Assembly (NCBI GenBank): GCA_038561985.1
Contig: CP073276.1
Location: 124,001 to 188,000 of the forward strand
Source of the DNA: Petrimonas sulfuriphila
Lineage (GTDB): Bacteria > Bacteroidota > Bacteroidia > Bacteroidales > Dysgonomonadaceae
Reading direction: 5' to 3'
DNA length: 64,000 nt
The position numbers and the translations under genes are program-made. Shown piece by piece: positions 34,632-43,186 of this stretch (the stretch's first letter is position 1; each line of letters opens with the position of its first letter). The notes under the pieces are model-generated. The model saw only the letters and a list, made by a program, of their open reading frames with translations. It was not told the origin of the DNA and made no database searches.

Positions 34632-36149
34632 TTAGGATTTTATACCCAACACGGACAAAATACTTTCAACATACTTTCTGTCGTTCGATAGTTTGGGAAC
34701 TTTATTTTGCCCACCCGTTTTCTCCCTGAATTTCATCCATTTATAAAAATCTCCCGGTTCCAGCATACGCACTACAGGCTTACCAAGAGACAGGTTGTAT
34801 GAGCGTTTGGCCTCGTAATCGGAGTTCAGCTTTTTCAGGTTTTCATCCAAAACAGATTCAAATTGCTTCAAATCAGACGGTTTATCTTCAAACTCGATAA
34901 GCCATTCGTGTGCTCCCCCGTGATTATCGCTGAAGTAGATAGGGGCTACCGTGTATTCGGTCACCTTAGCTCCGGTAATCCGGCAGGCCTCTGTCAAAGC
35001 ACGATCGGCATTATCCACAATCAGTTCTTCACCAAAAGCGTTAATAAACTGCTTGGTGCGACCCGTAATCCTGAATAAATACGGATTGGTGGAGGTAAAT
35101 TCGATGGTGTCGCCTATTTTGTAACGCCACAAGCCCCCGCTAGTTGAAATCACCAACGCGTACTGCTTCCCAATCTCCACATCAGCCAGCGTCAGAGCCT
35201 GAGAACACTCTTTGTCACACTCTTCCGCGGGAAGAAATTCGTAGAAAACCTCATTATCCAGCAACAGCAACATATCGTTGGATTTGCTCGAATACTGAAC
35301 GCCAAAGAACCCTTCAGAGGCATTGTATGTTTCCCAGTAACGCATTTTCTTCGTAGGAATCAGTTTTTCATATTGCTCGCGAAACGGGCCGAAACTCACT
35401 CCCCCGTGAAAGAATACCTCTAAATTTTTCCACAGGTCGGGAAGTGGCTTGCCGGTATCCTCCACAATTTTTTTCAACAACACCATCATCCACGACGGGA
35501 CTCCCAAAAATGCCCGGATATCTTCCTTTACTGCGTAATCCGACAGTTTCTTCAATTTTTCCTCCCAATCGGGAAGTAAGGCAATCTCTTCGGGTGTTCG
35601 TGCCAGCTTGGCTATAAAAGGGAGGTTTTTCATCAAGATAGCAGAAATATCACCGGTGAACGTACTGTCACCAATATTGTTAATTTGCTGACTTCCTCCC
35701 AACACCAGCGTTTTGCCAAGAAAAAACTCCGTATCGGGATAGTTGTTTGTGTACAGGCCAAGCATATGATATCCGCACCTGTAATGACAGTGCTCCAACG
35801 ACTCCTGTGTTACGGGAATATATTTGCTCTTGTCTTCAGTGGTTCCGCTCGACATGGCAAACCACTTTACAGGCGAGTCCCAAAGCACATTTTGCTGCCT
35901 GTCTCTAATTATTTTATCAAGATAAGGCCGTAAATCTTCATAAGAAGTAACAGGAACTTTTTTCTGAAAATCGGAAACCGTAAGAATATCCCCAAACTGA
36001 TTTTCTGCACCGTAAAGCGTATTTCGTCCGTGCTCCAACAGGTATGAAAATATTTTCTCTTGCGTAGCGACGGGATGGTCGATGAATTTTTCGACTGACT
36101 TATAATAGGATTTAAAAACGGCTCTTGTAATTTGCTTGATCATCCACAA
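34632..36149 (-). CDS. GH3-family acyl-adenylase (auxin-responsive GH3-like)
   Basis: A 505-residue member of the ANL adenylating superfamily related to plant GH3 auxin-amino acid ligases. Visible: 'FAMSSGTTEDKSKYIPVT' (ATP-binding Ser/Thr loop, near residue 95), 'YNASEGFFGVQ' (near 285), and 'YKIGDTIEFTSTNPYLFRITGRTKQFINAFGEEL' hinge residues (near 345-380). Such enzymes activate a carboxylate with ATP and join it to an amine; the bacterial substrate is unknown. Cytosolic, monocistronic, with a -7 box at 36172. The start could be six bases later (M-I-K-Q). Confidence 0.88.
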   Translation of the reverse strand: MWMIKQITRAVFKSYYKSVEKFIDHPVATQEKIFSYLLEHGRNTLYGAENQFGDILTVSDFQKKVPVTSYEDLRPYLDKIIRDRQQNVLWDSPVKWFAMSSGTTEDKSKYIPVTQESLEHCHYRCGYHMLGLYTNNYPDTEFFLGKTLVLGGSQQINNIGDSTFTGDISAILMKNLPFIAKLARTPEEIALLPDWEEKLKKLSDYAVKEDIRAFLGVPSWMMVLLKKIVEDTGKPLPDLWKNLEVFFHGGVSFGPFREQYEKLIPTKKMRYWETYNASEGFFGVQYSSKSNDMLLLLDNEVFYEFLPAEECDKECSQALTLADVEIGKQYALVISTSGGLWRYKIGDTIEFTSTNPYLFRITGRTKQFINAFGEELIVDNADRALTEACRITGAKVTEYTVAPIYFSDNHGGAHEWLIEFEDKPSDLKQFESVLDENLKKLNSDYEAKRSYNLSLGKPVVRMLEPGDFYKWMKFREKTGGQNKVPKLSNDRKYVESILSVLGIKS

Positions 36150-36171
36150 TGATGTTTATGATTTGACGGCA

Positions 36172-36179
36172 CAAAGGTA
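36172..36179 (-). promoter_or_regulatory. Bacteroidetes -7 box for the GH3-like gene
   Basis: TACCTTTG on the minus strand, 22 bases before the start codon; the -33 region is not recognisable. Confidence 0.55.
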
Positions 36180-36243
36180 AGAAGGACTTTTTGAAAATTG
36201 ACCATTAAAAAATTTTGAAAACATAAAAAAAGTAAAAAGAAGG

Positions 36244-36876
36244 TCAAGGCTGTTTTTTCATCTCCAAGTCAAAACCCAACAACATACCGTCGTAGAGATC
36301 AGCCATGGCAGCCAGAATTTCAACGGAATTATTCTTGGTGAACATGCTCAGGGTTTTCATCATTTGAAGAAAACTATCGGCATCAAACAGCAGTTTTAAC
36401 CCCGAACCCGACCGGTGAACATGGGCCGTCATACGTCCCAAACCACGCATATAACTCATGGAAAGGACTTTCTTTTCTTCGTCTAATCTAAACTTACCCG
36501 AAAGCTTCAATAAACCCAGTTTCGCAGAGTAAGTGCTGTCCTCCTTAAAAGTAAAATCGCACTTCTCCTCGCTGATCCCGATCTTCATACAGTATTCGTT
36601 AAACGTTTTCTCTACTTGTGAGGCTACTACTGCACCGCCGGCTTTTTTCAACAGGTTCTCGGTTTCGAACGTACAGGCAGTACCCTTATATCCCCAGTCA
36701 CCTATCAGGTCTTTATCCGACAATGATGAATTTGCAAACAGGCTCCATACTTGCTGAAACACGTTCTTCGATTCCACTTTTTCCTGAGCCGAAACGCTGA
36801 AAAAGAGGGTAGACAATGAGAAAATAAAAACGACAACTTGTGGTTTTTTAATCAGGGGTATGTTAAAGGCATTCAT
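36244..36876 (-). CDS. DUF4923 family secreted protein
   Basis: About 210 residues from the ATG at 36876; a GTG at 36885 is also in frame and overlaps the upstream stop by one base. A signal peptide ('VVVFIFSLSTLFFSVSAQ') is followed by a lipocalin-like beta-rich domain with 'LIGDWGYKGTACTFETENLLKKAGG' and 'KEDSTYSAKLGLLKLSGKF'. It belongs to the Bacteroidales DUF4923 group of unknown function, presumably periplasmic. It follows the Crp/Fnr gene directly, so the pair is cotranscribed. Confidence 0.8.
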   Translation of the reverse strand: MNAFNIPLIKKPQVVVFIFSLSTLFFSVSAQEKVESKNVFQQVWSLFANSSLSDKDLIGDWGYKGTACTFETENLLKKAGGAVVASQVEKTFNEYCMKIGISEEKCDFTFKEDSTYSAKLGLLKLSGKFRLDEEKKVLSMSYMRGLGRMTAHVHRSGSGLKLLFDADSFLQMMKTLSMFTKNNSVEILAAMADLYDGMLLGFDLEMKKQP

Positions 36877-36884
36877 CAGCGCCA

Positions 36885-37586
36885 CTATCCTATTTTGCTT
36901 ATTTTCAATAATTTATCCTCATCGATTATTTTTATCTTTCTCCCGTCGAGAGAAATGATGCGCTCGTTCACAAAGTTGGCGAGCGTTCTGATAGCATTGG
37001 CTGTGGTCATGTTGGAAAGATTGGCCAGATCTTCGCGAGCCAGATAAATATTTATGGTTGCACCGTCTTCTTCCAGGCCGTAGCTTTCTTTCAGGAAGAT
37101 AAGCGATTCAGCAAGCCTTCCCCTGACGTGTTTTTGGGTAAGATTGACCACCCGGTTATCGGCGACCCCCAGATCACAAGACAGCATCTGGATGAAAAAC
37201 AGTGCCAGGTTACCGTTTTCTCTCAACATATCTTCGATCAGCTCCATCGAAATAAAACAAACGGTTGAAGCCTCAAAGGCCGAAGCGGCAGTAACATAAG
37301 GTTCCCGTGCAAAAAAAGCACGGTAGCCGAAATACTGGATGGGGCGGATCATCCGGATAATCTGCGTCCTTCCACCTACGCCGCTCTTATAAATTTTCAC
37401 TTTCCCCTTAAGCAGACACATCAAATCGAGGGGTTGTTCCTCTTCAATGTATATAGTTTCATTTTTCTTATAATGAACAAACCGGGCATTTTTCTTGATC
37501 TGTTCACGTTCCTCTTCCGAGAGCACACGCCAGATATCTGCCAAAGTGGATGATAAATCAATTATTTCCTTTGCTTTTCTGCCCAT
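36885..37586 (-). CDS. Crp/Fnr family transcriptional regulator
   Basis: A 233-residue regulator from the ATG at 37586. An N-terminal cyclic-nucleotide-binding-like beta-barrel (about 20-140, 'VHYKKNETIYIEEEQPLDLMCLLKGKVKIYK', 'RMIRPIQYFGYRAFF') precedes a dimer helix and a C-terminal winged helix-turn-helix (about 155-225, 'LAREDLANLSNMTTANAIRTLANF'). No Cys cluster for an FeS centre, so it is not a classical Fnr. The effector is unknown. A TGTCA-N4-TGACA palindrome in the divergent promoter region (37686) is a plausible operator. It is cotranscribed with the DUF4923 gene. Confidence 0.9.
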   Translation of the reverse strand: MGRKAKEIIDLSSTLADIWRVLSEEEREQIKKNARFVHYKKNETIYIEEEQPLDLMCLLKGKVKIYKSGVGGRTQIIRMIRPIQYFGYRAFFAREPYVTAASAFEASTVCFISMELIEDMLRENGNLALFFIQMLSCDLGVADNRVVNLTQKHVRGRLAESLIFLKESYGLEEDGATINIYLAREDLANLSNMTTANAIRTLANFVNERIISLDGRKIKIIDEDKLLKISKIG

Positions 37587-37615
37587 CACATGTTACAAAA
37601 CTATGTTATAAAGCA

Positions 37616-37623
37616 CAAAAATA
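37616..37623 (-). promoter_or_regulatory. Bacteroidetes -7 box for the Crp/Fnr gene
   Basis: TATTTTTG on the minus strand, 29 bases before the ATG at 37586. Confidence 0.55.
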
Positions 37624-37681
37624 AGAAATTATTCACTCAAAAAATAAATAAACCGTCAAAAACTTGAGAATTAAGGGATGA

Positions 37682-37712
37682 AAGGTGTCATTTTTGACAT
37701 TATTTACACCTT
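37682..37712. promoter_or_regulatory. candidate Crp/Fnr-type operator
   Basis: TGTCA-TTTT-TGACA (37686-37699) is a perfect palindrome with the 5-4-5 spacing of Crp/Fnr-family sites. It is nested in a wider repeat, AAGGTGT (37682-37688) and ACACCTT (37706-37712). It lies between the divergent Crp/Fnr and DUF5686 genes. Confidence 0.5.
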
Positions 37713-37783
37713 GAGCACAATTAAACCGGGTGCTTTGTAAAAAAATTTACCCCGATTAAAATCATTCTGTTTTCAAAATTAAG

Positions 37784-37791
37784 TAGATTTG
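37784..37791 (+). promoter_or_regulatory. Bacteroidetes -7 box for the DUF5686 gene
   Basis: TAGATTTG matches TAnnTTTG and ends only 10 bases before the ATG at 37802, so the messenger would have almost no leader. Confidence 0.55.
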
Positions 37792-37801
37792 CAACTTAGA
37801 A

Positions 37802-39961
37802 ATGAGAATAAGATCGGGCATATTGATTTTGTCGATTTTTATAACTTCAAGCATGTTTAGCCAGACTGCGATTCCGCTTGATACCGTTTTGAAAAGATCG
37901 ATGAGTGCGGCAGAAAAATACAACGGATTGGTTGAAAATTACACGGCCGATGTTTATATGCGTACTTATGTGGAAACATTGAAAAAAAATTTCCTCTTTA
38001 AGTACACTCACCTTGTGCCCCGATTCGTACTTCACGATCCGAAATCAGACGAAGCCTTGATTGAAACCCTAAGCACACTGAGCTTCACCTATCCGAATAA
38101 TTACCTGCAGGATATCAAAAACGTGACCGGGACGCTGACAGGCAAAAAAGACATCGACATGATTCCCTTTTACCTGCTGAACATCAACGTCTACGGAGAA
38201 ACAACAAACACCGAAAGTTTCTTTATGCCCGTCCGGTTTTCTACTGCCAGGTACTATACCTACCACCTGAGGCAAATGCAGTTTGAAAATAACAAGACTT
38301 ATTACACCGTAGAATTTAATCCGATATACAGCAATCAAAAACTGCTAAAGGGCCATTTTGTAATTGAAAGCGGCACCTGGCGCATTGTGCATTTCAGCGC
38401 CGAAGGCGTGGAATCTTTCTCTAATTTCTCGTTTGAAATAACAATGGGCAACACATGGATAACCAATTACTTACCAGTACATTTCGTGATTTATCATACA
38501 GCAAACTACCTGGGAAATGTAGTGGCAAGCCGACACCTTGCCTCCATGAATTACAACAATGTTGTTCTGCGGGTAAATGAGAAAAAAGAAAAGATACTAA
38601 ACATCAGCGATTTCTTCAGGGTAAGATTAGACTCCGTTCCGGTCAACAACGATTCGGTTTTTTGGGCACAAAACAGGGCTATACCCCTACAAGCCAGGGA
38701 GGTGGAAGTTATCAGGAATTATGAAAAAACTAATCAGCAAAAACCGACCGAAGAGAAGGTCGACATTTCACAGCAAAACGGCAAAAGGGTACAACAGTTT
38801 GCACAGCGGATGGTTATGGATTCGCGGTATAAAATAAAATCCACCATGATCGGGTATAGCGGACTGTTGAACCCGTTGATGCTGGGATATTCATCGATCG
38901 ACGGAGTGACGTACAGGCAAAAACTCTCTTTCAATTTCGATTTGAAAAGGAGCAGAACATTCAAAGTAAATGCATTTGCCGGTTATATGTTCAGACGTAA
39001 AGAGTTTTTCACCGACGTAACCAGCACTTGGAATTACGAACCCTTTTATCACGGCAACGTTTCCTTATCGGCAGGGATAGGAAACCCCACCTACAGTTCA
39101 TTATTCATCCATGAAATACAAAAAAACCTGCAAAACAGCGGTATCAAGTTCGAAGATATTTCCGTAAATTACTTCAAGGATTATTACGTGAAATTATTCA
39201 ACGACTATGAACTATTCAACGGTTTTGTATCTACGATCGGCATTGAATACCACATCCGACAACCCAAAAAAAACGGTCAACCGTTATTATCCCCTGTCAC
39301 CCTAGAAAGTAATCCGATAGAAAATATCCTTGTCACAAAGAAGGCGTTTGCGCCTTACCTGAGGCTCAGCTGGACTCCGGAACAATATTACCGTTATGAA
39401 GGACGCCAAAAAATTTACGTCCGCTCCCGGTTTCCCACTTTCAAGATAGAACTCTCAAGAAGCTACCGGAATGTTTTTGGTAGCACATCACAATACAACC
39501 GGGTGGAGTTCGACATGAGCCAAAATATTCCTCTCGGGCCGATGAGTTCATTTAAGTATCGAGTGGGTGCAGGACGGTTTGTTAACCAGAGCACTGAATA
39601 TTTTGCCGATTTTACCTTCTTTGCCAAAAATAACTTTCCCGACAACTGGCAAGACGGCATAGGTGGGACATTCAGTTTGCTGAACCGCCACCTGTACAAC
39701 GCTTCCGACTCTTATGTGCAGGGACATATTATGCTTGAGACCCCTTTTCTTATCATCCGGAACATTCCTTTAATCTCTGATTACATCAACCGGGAACGTT
39801 TGTACATAAGCCAGCTTTATACCCCCTACATTGTTTCGTACACTGAATTTGGATACGGTGTCGGCAACCGGTTTTTCAAAACTGCAAATGCTGCGATTTT
39901 CTGCTCGTTTCATAAAACCAAATTCAGGGAAATCGGCGTCAAGGCATCTTTCGAGCTGTAA
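37802..39961 (+). CDS. DUF5686 family outer-membrane protein
   Basis: A 719-residue protein with a signal peptide (1-20, 'ILSIFITSSMFSQ'). Residues about 30-290 form an alpha/beta periplasmic domain ('AAEKYNGLVENYTADVYMRTY'). The second half (about 340-719) alternates short aromatic strands, as in a beta-barrel, and ends with a Phe-rich strand 'GVKASFEL'. Members usually carry an N-terminal carboxypeptidase-D-like domain; here that domain appears absent, making this a shorter form. Outer membrane, function unknown. It is monocistronic and converges on the SQR-like gene. Confidence 0.85.
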   Translation: MRIRSGILILSIFITSSMFSQTAIPLDTVLKRSMSAAEKYNGLVENYTADVYMRTYVETLKKNFLFKYTHLVPRFVLHDPKSDEALIETLSTLSFTYPNNYLQDIKNVTGTLTGKKDIDMIPFYLLNINVYGETTNTESFFMPVRFSTARYYTYHLRQMQFENNKTYYTVEFNPIYSNQKLLKGHFVIESGTWRIVHFSAEGVESFSNFSFEITMGNTWITNYLPVHFVIYHTANYLGNVVASRHLASMNYNNVVLRVNEKKEKILNISDFFRVRLDSVPVNNDSVFWAQNRAIPLQAREVEVIRNYEKTNQQKPTEEKVDISQQNGKRVQQFAQRMVMDSRYKIKSTMIGYSGLLNPLMLGYSSIDGVTYRQKLSFNFDLKRSRTFKVNAFAGYMFRRKEFFTDVTSTWNYEPFYHGNVSLSAGIGNPTYSSLFIHEIQKNLQNSGIKFEDISVNYFKDYYVKLFNDYELFNGFVSTIGIEYHIRQPKKNGQPLLSPVTLESNPIENILVTKKAFAPYLRLSWTPEQYYRYEGRQKIYVRSRFPTFKIELSRSYRNVFGSTSQYNRVEFDMSQNIPLGPMSSFKYRVGAGRFVNQSTEYFADFTFFAKNNFPDNWQDGIGGTFSLLNRHLYNASDSYVQGHIMLETPFLIIRNIPLISDYINRERLYISQLYTPYIVSYTEFGYGVGNRFFKTANAAIFCSFHKTKFREIGVKASFEL

Positions 39962-40153
39962 CCTACTGCTTACGAGTGGCCTCCTGCTACTATACGCATC
40001 ACTTTAAAGCCTATGACAAAAAACCGCACTGTCTGATACAAAATGCAGGTTCGCCAGAATTTTGTCCAGCCTGTGGGAACCGTGGCAAACGATTCCAGGC
40101 TATAGGGTATTGTATTTTTATTATCCATATCCGTTTTCTAATGGTTATCGAAA

Positions 40154-41611
40154 TCATTCAGGAATCAGCCACCAAAAAGGGTTTGCCTTTGCCTTGTATA
40201 AAAACATATAGTGCATAATCAGCTTAAACCAATGTCCAGCAAGTCCTATTTCGCCTAAGGTATAACGGAGGTTCCTGCCCCATTTCGGATATTTTTCCCA
40301 ATCGGGGACAATAGGAAAAACCGTCATTGATGCGGCCTTCCCTTTCTTTATTCCAAATCCGGCAGAGATAACGCAGGCAGCCCCCATACGTGCCATGGAA
40401 GCCTTGTGTTTGTACTCGCGTCTGCCTGTTTTAATCCTGTCGGCAATATTTTCAGCAACCACTTTTCCGATAACCCCCGAAGGCATTCCTGTACGGGGAG
40501 CAGTGGCTGAGATTGCCGTTCCTTTCGTGCTCACCATGGGTTTAGAAATAGCATGCGGAGGAGCAAACGCAATCCCAGTAGCAAAAACATTGTTGTAAGT
40601 GGGGTTCTCGTAGATAGAAGGCCAATCCGATGGTTTCCATTCACTGTAGGGTTTTAACGTATAATCGGCATCCACCTTGAGAAACCCGTTTGCAGCAAAC
40701 AGAACTGTTGTTATATCGTCTCCACTTTTGTTATAAGCCTTTAAACCAACTCCTGCAAAACCGGGGATGAGCATGGCAAAATCAAACTCTTTGGTCAATT
40801 CTTCTCCCGCCAGTGTCTCGTAATGGATTATTCCCGGTTCAATTTTCTTGACTCCCGCGCCCACAGTCCAGGTAATGCCATACTCAGTGAAGAGCGACTC
40901 GGCAAGAATCTTGGTAGGGGTAATGTAACCGCTTCGTTTTATAAAAGCCCCTCCCATACCGAAATCGCCTAATTCATATTCGTTGGAGATCCAACTTATT
41001 TCTGCCAGATGATCGAGTTTCCTCCGGGCTACCTCAAATGCGATGTTTAACGCAAATTCAAAAGCCGCTCCCTGACAAGTGGCCAGAGGATGTCCCGTTC
41101 CGACAACTATCCGCTGCCTTTCGCCTTTTTCCATTTTGGCAAAACAGGCTTGTAGGTGCTCCCACGTCAAGGCCGCATGTTGATAAGTACATACGGAATC
41201 GGTGTAAAATTCCGGCCCCAGACCCTCGGTGGCTCCAAAATTAAGCTTGGGTCCGGTAGCGTTAATCAGGTAATCGTATTCCAGGATTTCCTCCCGGTCT
41301 TTTCTATCTTCAGAAACATACCTGATTTTCACAAATCCCTTATCGGTTTCCGCATTTCCTTCGGGATGAATGGAGAGCGCCAGCGCCTGCTTAAAAACAA
41401 TGTGGTTCTTTTTATAAACCGGAGCCAGTTCGAAAATAACTTGTTTTACTTTCATTAAACCGATTCCAACCCAGATATTGGAAGGAACCCACTGGTAGTA
41501 GGCATTTGGGCTGACAACCACTACTTCGTGTTCTTTTCCCAATTTCCGTCTTGCCGACAATGCCGCTGTGTGGCCGGATATACCGGCGCCTAAGATGAGT
41601 AATCTTGCCAT
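40154..41611 (-). CDS. sulfide:quinone oxidoreductase-like FAD flavoprotein
   Basis: A 485-residue two-dinucleotide-binding flavoprotein. The FAD motif 'ILGAGISGHTAALSARRKLG' opens the protein, 'DYLINATGP' lies near 120 and 'FATGIAFAPPH' near 370. Cysteines resembling the SQR redox pair are visible in 'LATCQGAAFEF' and 'GAACVISAGFG'. The amphipathic C-terminus 'KLIMHYMFLYKAKANPFWWLIPE' is typical of monotopic membrane attachment in SQR and type II NADH dehydrogenases. It probably oxidises sulfide or a related thiol and passes electrons to quinone; type II NADH dehydrogenase is the alternative. A -7 box lies at 41659. Confidence 0.8.
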   Translation of the reverse strand: MARLLILGAGISGHTAALSARRKLGKEHEVVVVSPNAYYQWVPSNIWVGIGLMKVKQVIFELAPVYKKNHIVFKQALALSIHPEGNAETDKGFVKIRYVSEDRKDREEILEYDYLINATGPKLNFGATEGLGPEFYTDSVCTYQHAALTWEHLQACFAKMEKGERQRIVVGTGHPLATCQGAAFEFALNIAFEVARRKLDHLAEISWISNEYELGDFGMGGAFIKRSGYITPTKILAESLFTEYGITWTVGAGVKKIEPGIIHYETLAGEELTKEFDFAMLIPGFAGVGLKAYNKSGDDITTVLFAANGFLKVDADYTLKPYSEWKPSDWPSIYENPTYNNVFATGIAFAPPHAISKPMVSTKGTAISATAPRTGMPSGVIGKVVAENIADRIKTGRREYKHKASMARMGAACVISAGFGIKKGKAASMTVFPIVPDWEKYPKWGRNLRYTLGEIGLAGHWFKLIMHYMFLYKAKANPFWWLIPE

Positions 41612-41658
41612 AGTATTTCTTGGATTAGTTAAACATTGAAGATTAAGACATATTGCTG

Positions 41659-41666
41659 CAAATGTA
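41659..41666 (-). promoter_or_regulatory. Bacteroidetes -7 box for the SQR-like gene
   Basis: TACATTTG on the minus strand, 47 bases before the start codon. Confidence 0.5.
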
Positions 41667-41712
41667 GCAATAAAACTTTTGTTTATAACGACTTAAGCAC
41701 TCTTTTTTTCGT

Positions 41713-43059
41713 TTATCGTATTTCATCGTAATAGGTAAGCACTTCCGGTTTCTCCAACCGGCTTTTGAGCCATTCCCCTATCTTGTTCTTATCGGCAGTA
41801 CGCAATGTGTTTCGGGACACGGTAAAAATAACAAGCGGGGTTCTGTTGCTGCGAAGAATACTGTCTTTTCGCATAAAGTAAGAAAAAGTTTCCGTATACG
41901 AACAACCGCTTATCTGCGGATACAGCGGTTGTATTTCCGATAACAGCTTTTCTCCCAAAGCAGGAATATTCCGAATGCTGTCTATTCTGTTTTCAGCTTG
42001 CTTCAGGGCAAACGTTGTAGCATTCAGTCTGTTGTTAAGGACTTCGGTCTCCGACTGATATCTTCTTGTATTTTCCTGTACGAAGGAAGCCTCAAAACCC
42101 TGACTGATGCTTAATTTTGCTGTATCGATTTTATTAAAAAAAGCCACCAGTTTAATGGAATCGATGTGTTTCGGGGAAAGTCCGTAGCCATTATACACCA
42201 GATCCACATTCTTATTTGATGGATTAATGTTGCTTTTTTGGAGGTAATTCCCCTCCACTACCGACACCTGACTGATGAAATATTCGGCATGCTGGCTAAA
42301 ATTTTCATTCTGCACGAGTTGATATCCGAAATAGACACTCGGAACTAACGTGATAAGAATTACGGCTGTAAGGGCTCGATTTACCCGCTTCTTTCTGTCG
42401 GGATCGACAATGCTTCCGATGGGAAACTTCAGGTATTGACACACAACCAATGCCGCAAAGGCAATAAAAACCGTATTGATCGTGAAGAGGTACAGGGCTC
42501 CGAAGAAAAAGTTGAATTGTAGTGTGGCCAATCCGTACCCGGCAGTACAGATAGGCGGCATAAGTGCTGTAGCTATAGCTACTCCGGGAATGACATTACC
42601 TTTAAGCTTACTGCTGATGGCCACAATACCGGCTAACCCACCGAAAAGAGCAATCAAAACATCGTAGATAGTGGGGCTGGTCCGGGCCAACAATTCCGAA
42701 TGAGCTTCATTTATCGGAGAAAGGAAAAAATAGAGTGCGGAGGTGAGCAGGCTTACCCCTACAGCATAGATAAAGTTTTTAAGCGACCGCCTGAAAAGAT
42801 AAAAATCGTAAGTTGCCAAACTATACCCCATCCCGTTTATTGGACCCATCAACGGAGAGATAAGCATAGCGCCGATAATTACAGCCGTAGAATTCATGTT
42901 CAATCCCACCGATGCTACCACAATGGCAAACATCAAGATCCAGAGGTTGGTCCCCCTGAACTGAATCCCTTTTTCTATTTCTGCATGAATGGTTTCGTAA
43001 TCCTCCAACTCTGAACGAAGATTAAAAATTGTAACGATTTTCCGGACTTGTTTCTCCAT
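41713..43059 (-). CDS. DUF389 family membrane protein
   Basis: A 448-residue inner-membrane protein with about six to seven helices in residues 35-245. The DUF389 core reads 'MLISPLMGPINGMGYSLATYD' and 'GGLAGIVAISSKLKGNVIPGVAIATALMPPICTAGYGLA'. A long soluble C-terminal region (about 260-448) with coiled-coil-like sequence ('NNRLNATTFALKQAENRIDSI') follows. Function unknown; the glycine-rich core suggests transport. Monocistronic, with its own -7 box at 43079 placed just behind the terminator of the upstream PspC gene. Confidence 0.88.
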   Translation of the reverse strand: MEKQVRKIVTIFNLRSELEDYETIHAEIEKGIQFRGTNLWILMFAIVVASVGLNMNSTAVIIGAMLISPLMGPINGMGYSLATYDFYLFRRSLKNFIYAVGVSLLTSALYFFLSPINEAHSELLARTSPTIYDVLIALFGGLAGIVAISSKLKGNVIPGVAIATALMPPICTAGYGLATLQFNFFFGALYLFTINTVFIAFAALVVCQYLKFPIGSIVDPDRKKRVNRALTAVILITLVPSVYFGYQLVQNENFSQHAEYFISQVSVVEGNYLQKSNINPSNKNVDLVYNGYGLSPKHIDSIKLVAFFNKIDTAKLSISQGFEASFVQENTRRYQSETEVLNNRLNATTFALKQAENRIDSIRNIPALGEKLLSEIQPLYPQISGCSYTETFSYFMRKDSILRSNRTPLVIFTVSRNTLRTADKNKIGEWLKSRLEKPEVLTYYDEIR

Positions 43060-43078
43060 AGCTATGCGGTTGTTTTTA

Positions 43079-43086
43079 CAAAACTA
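43079..43086 (-). promoter_or_regulatory. Bacteroidetes -7 box for the DUF389 gene
   Basis: TAGTTTTG on the minus strand, 19 bases before the start codon. Confidence 0.5.
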
Positions 43087-43118
43087 CAAAAAAAGGAAAA
43101 TCCCTCCTCTTTTTCAAC

Positions 43119-43148
43119 AAAAAAACAGCCGGAAAAAACGTCCGGCTG
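43119..43148 (-). terminator. Rho-independent terminator of the padR-pspC operon
   Basis: Perfect 8-bp stem CAGCCGGA / TCCGGCTG with a 7-base loop. In the minus direction it is followed by a run of seven U (43125-43119). It lies about 40 bases after the PspC-protein stop. Confidence 0.9.
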
Positions 43149-43186
43149 CTTTTGAACACATGAAGTTATTAATGCAAAAGTAAAAC

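Noticed and set aside
39976-40218. 80-codon open frame between DUF5686 and the SQR-like gene
   Set aside because: Overlaps the certain end of the SQR-like gene, no promoter box, no recognisable sequence.
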